From a virus, in IMG/VR virus record IMGVR_UViG_3300048507_001022, positions 1 to 61,690 of that record: 61,690 bases of DNA; one strand, 5' to 3'. Made by a program: the position numbers and the translations under genes. The notes below the pieces were generated by a model that searched no databases, was not told the DNA's origin, and worked only from the letters and a program-made list of their open reading frames with translations. This document shows, in pieces, positions 60,761-61,690 of the stretch; the first letter of the stretch is position 1; each line of letters starts with the position of its first letter.

Positions 60761-60963
60761 ATGGAGCGATCATCAATTATTCTCTAAACAAATTTTGTCC
60801 TTTATTGATCATAGGGTTCCTCTTGTTATATAATTACGGTTACGCAACATGGGAGCCCTATATCATTATGGGGCTTATTTTTTTTATAGAGAAATTTAAT
60901 TTTAATGTGGGATATTCGGTTGCATTCTGTGAATTGAATAATATAAACATTAATCATGATTAA
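60757..60963 (+). CDS. Small two-helix membrane protein, 68 aa
   Basis: GTG 60757 overlaps the previous stop (GTGA). Two hydrophobic segments are visible: CPLLIIGFLLLYNYGYATW and EPYIIMGLIFFIEKF. It could be a holin-like or superinfection-related membrane protein; nothing more can be said. The codons before the GTG are unlikely to be used, as they lie within the WYL-like gene. Confidence 0.55.
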   Translation: MNGAIINYSLNKFCPLLIIGFLLLYNYGYATWEPYIIMGLIFFIEKFNFNVGYSVAFCELNNININHD

Positions 60964-61151
60964 TGAAACTCTCCGAAGAGCAAGAAAGATTCTTTTTAAA
61001 ATTAATTGAAGAAATGCAAGAATTATCACTAGAGTTAATACATGCAGTGAATAAACCCAAAAAAAACAATCAATCTAAAATTCTTTCTGAGATACAGGAC
61101 GTAGAAACATATATTGAAAAAGTAAAAAATACTGTAAATACCTCCCTGTAA
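60963..61151 (+). CDS. MazG-like (all-alpha NTP pyrophosphohydrolase-like) protein, 62 aa
   Basis: FFLKLIEEMQELSLELIHAV carries the E-E-x-x-E metal site and ILSEIQDVETYIEKV the matching E-x-x-D. This is the four-helix MazG/dUTPase-like arrangement reduced to two visible helices. Full-length MazG-like proteins are ~90-110 residues, so this is unusually short. It may cleave (d)NTPs or ppGpp-like compounds. It overlaps the previous stop by one base and precedes the pyrophosphatase. Confidence 0.65.
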   Translation: MKLSEEQERFFLKLIEEMQELSLELIHAVNKPKKNNQSKILSEIQDVETYIEKVKNTVNTSL

Positions 61152-61158
61152 GTGTATT

Positions 61159-61680
61159 ATGAATAAAATTTTTATGTCTTCCAATCTATTCCACACGCCT
61201 CAACCAGATAATTTCCCAGAAGTTATTAATGCAGTTGTAGAGATACCAAAAGGTACAAATGTAAAGTATGAATACGACCACATCGAAGGTCATTTTGTAT
61301 ACGATCGAAGCTTACTTAGCCCAATGGTTTACCCTTCAAGCTATGGATTCATACCTCAAACAATAGGGCCTGATCACGATCCCCTAGATGTGCTTATTTA
61401 TAATAATACTCCCATAGATAGAGGCACCGTGGTGGAATCAAAAGTTCTTGGAGTTTTAGACATGGAGGATCAGGGAGAAAAAGATTATAAAGTATTAGTT
61501 ATTCCTACTTCTCACATTAGAGACCATTCATCAATTGAAGATATAGACCCATTATTCTTAAAATTATGCAAAAACTTTTTTGCGCATTACAAAGATTTAT
61601 CCCAAAAAAGAGTAGTTGTTCATGATTGGCACAGCAAAGAAGAAGCGTATAAAATTATCAATCAATCAAAATTAACTTAA
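61159..61680 (+). CDS. ppa: Inorganic pyrophosphatase (family I)
   Basis: VVEIPKGTNVKYEYDHIEGHFVYDR is the family opening (E-I-P-x-G-x-x-x-K-Y-E). YPSSYGFIPQTIG is the G-F-I-P element, DHDPLDVLIY the D-x-D-P-x-D signature, and MEDQGEKDYKVLVIP supplies the remaining metal and substrate residues. It hydrolyses PPi to phosphate and drives DNA synthesis. All catalytic positions I can check are retained, in 173 residues, the usual length. It is the last gene here, 7 bases after the MazG-like gene. Confidence 0.94.
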   Translation: MNKIFMSSNLFHTPQPDNFPEVINAVVEIPKGTNVKYEYDHIEGHFVYDRSLLSPMVYPSSYGFIPQTIGPDHDPLDVLIYNNTPIDRGTVVESKVLGVLDMEDQGEKDYKVLVIPTSHIRDHSSIEDIDPLFLKLCKNFFAHYKDLSQKRVVVHDWHSKEEAYKIINQSKLT

Positions 61681-61690
61681 AAATTATAAT

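Noticed and set aside
1-61690. tRNA genes, insertion sequences, integrase or attachment sites
   Set aside because: None could be recognised on reading both strands. The only tRNA-like structure is that of the tmRNA.

Overview
The window is part of the genome of a large, AT-rich, tailed bacteriophage with a long flexible (siphovirus-type) tail. The evidence is a complete lambda-like tail cassette in the order tape measure, two tube-like proteins, M, L, K, fused I/J, fibres. A phage replication and nucleotide-metabolism set accompanies it, and there is no chromosomal housekeeping or ribosomal gene. Terminase, portal, capsid and DNA polymerase are not visible, so the genome extends beyond both edges. 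The host cannot be named from the sequence. Early promoters look like ordinary sigma-70 promoters and the tmRNA tag ends in FALAA, so a bacterial host is certain and a glycan-coated, probably aquatic host is a guess.

Layout. 1-4560 (minus strand): a leftward operon with a small unknown protein, dNMP kinase, a sigma-factor-like protein, SSB, a glycosyltransferase, an FmdB-like protein and two probable virion proteins at the edge. 4561-4698: divergent promoter region. 4699-17378 (plus): a winged-helix regulator, then an ~11.6 kb glycan-synthesis cluster. The cluster holds GT9, GT2, GT32, GT4 and WavE-type transferases, a HAD-nucleotidyltransferase fusion, a GDPD-like protein and two methyltransferases. 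It is interrupted by a putative ssDNA-binding protein and followed by a putative annealing protein. 17375-45103 (minus): the tail operon, including a 2324-residue tape measure, a 1487-residue I/J fusion and a 2528-residue tail-tip/fibre protein. 45163-48441 (plus): tail completion and major tail protein. 48445-49572 (minus): an inverted paralogue of the major tail protein. 49624-52465 (plus): two tandem paralogous virion fibre-like proteins. 52505-61680 (plus): early genes for nucleotide metabolism (deoxyribosyltransferase-like, GMP reductase, dCMP deaminase, dUTPase, MazG-like, inorganic pyrophosphatase), Holliday-junction processing (RuvB-like ATPase and a resolvase-like nuclease), a tmRNA and many small proteins.

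Three regulatory themes emerge. First, seven strong TTGACA-type promoters each place the expected transcription start on, or within 1-2 bases of, the A of the first AUG, so early messages look leaderless. Second, the virion genes lack these promoters, and most of their operon starts have a different G-T-G-T-A-rich motif just upstream, a possible late promoter for the phage sigma-like protein. Third, Shine-Dalgarno sequences are rare, and one of the best lies inside a gene, ahead of a domain boundary. Other notable features are the tmRNA with a readable 21-residue tag, a nuclease-like cargo segment framed by G-x-I-P-N-F-A motifs inside the tape measure, and three replication proteins with similar acidic tails ending in Phe.
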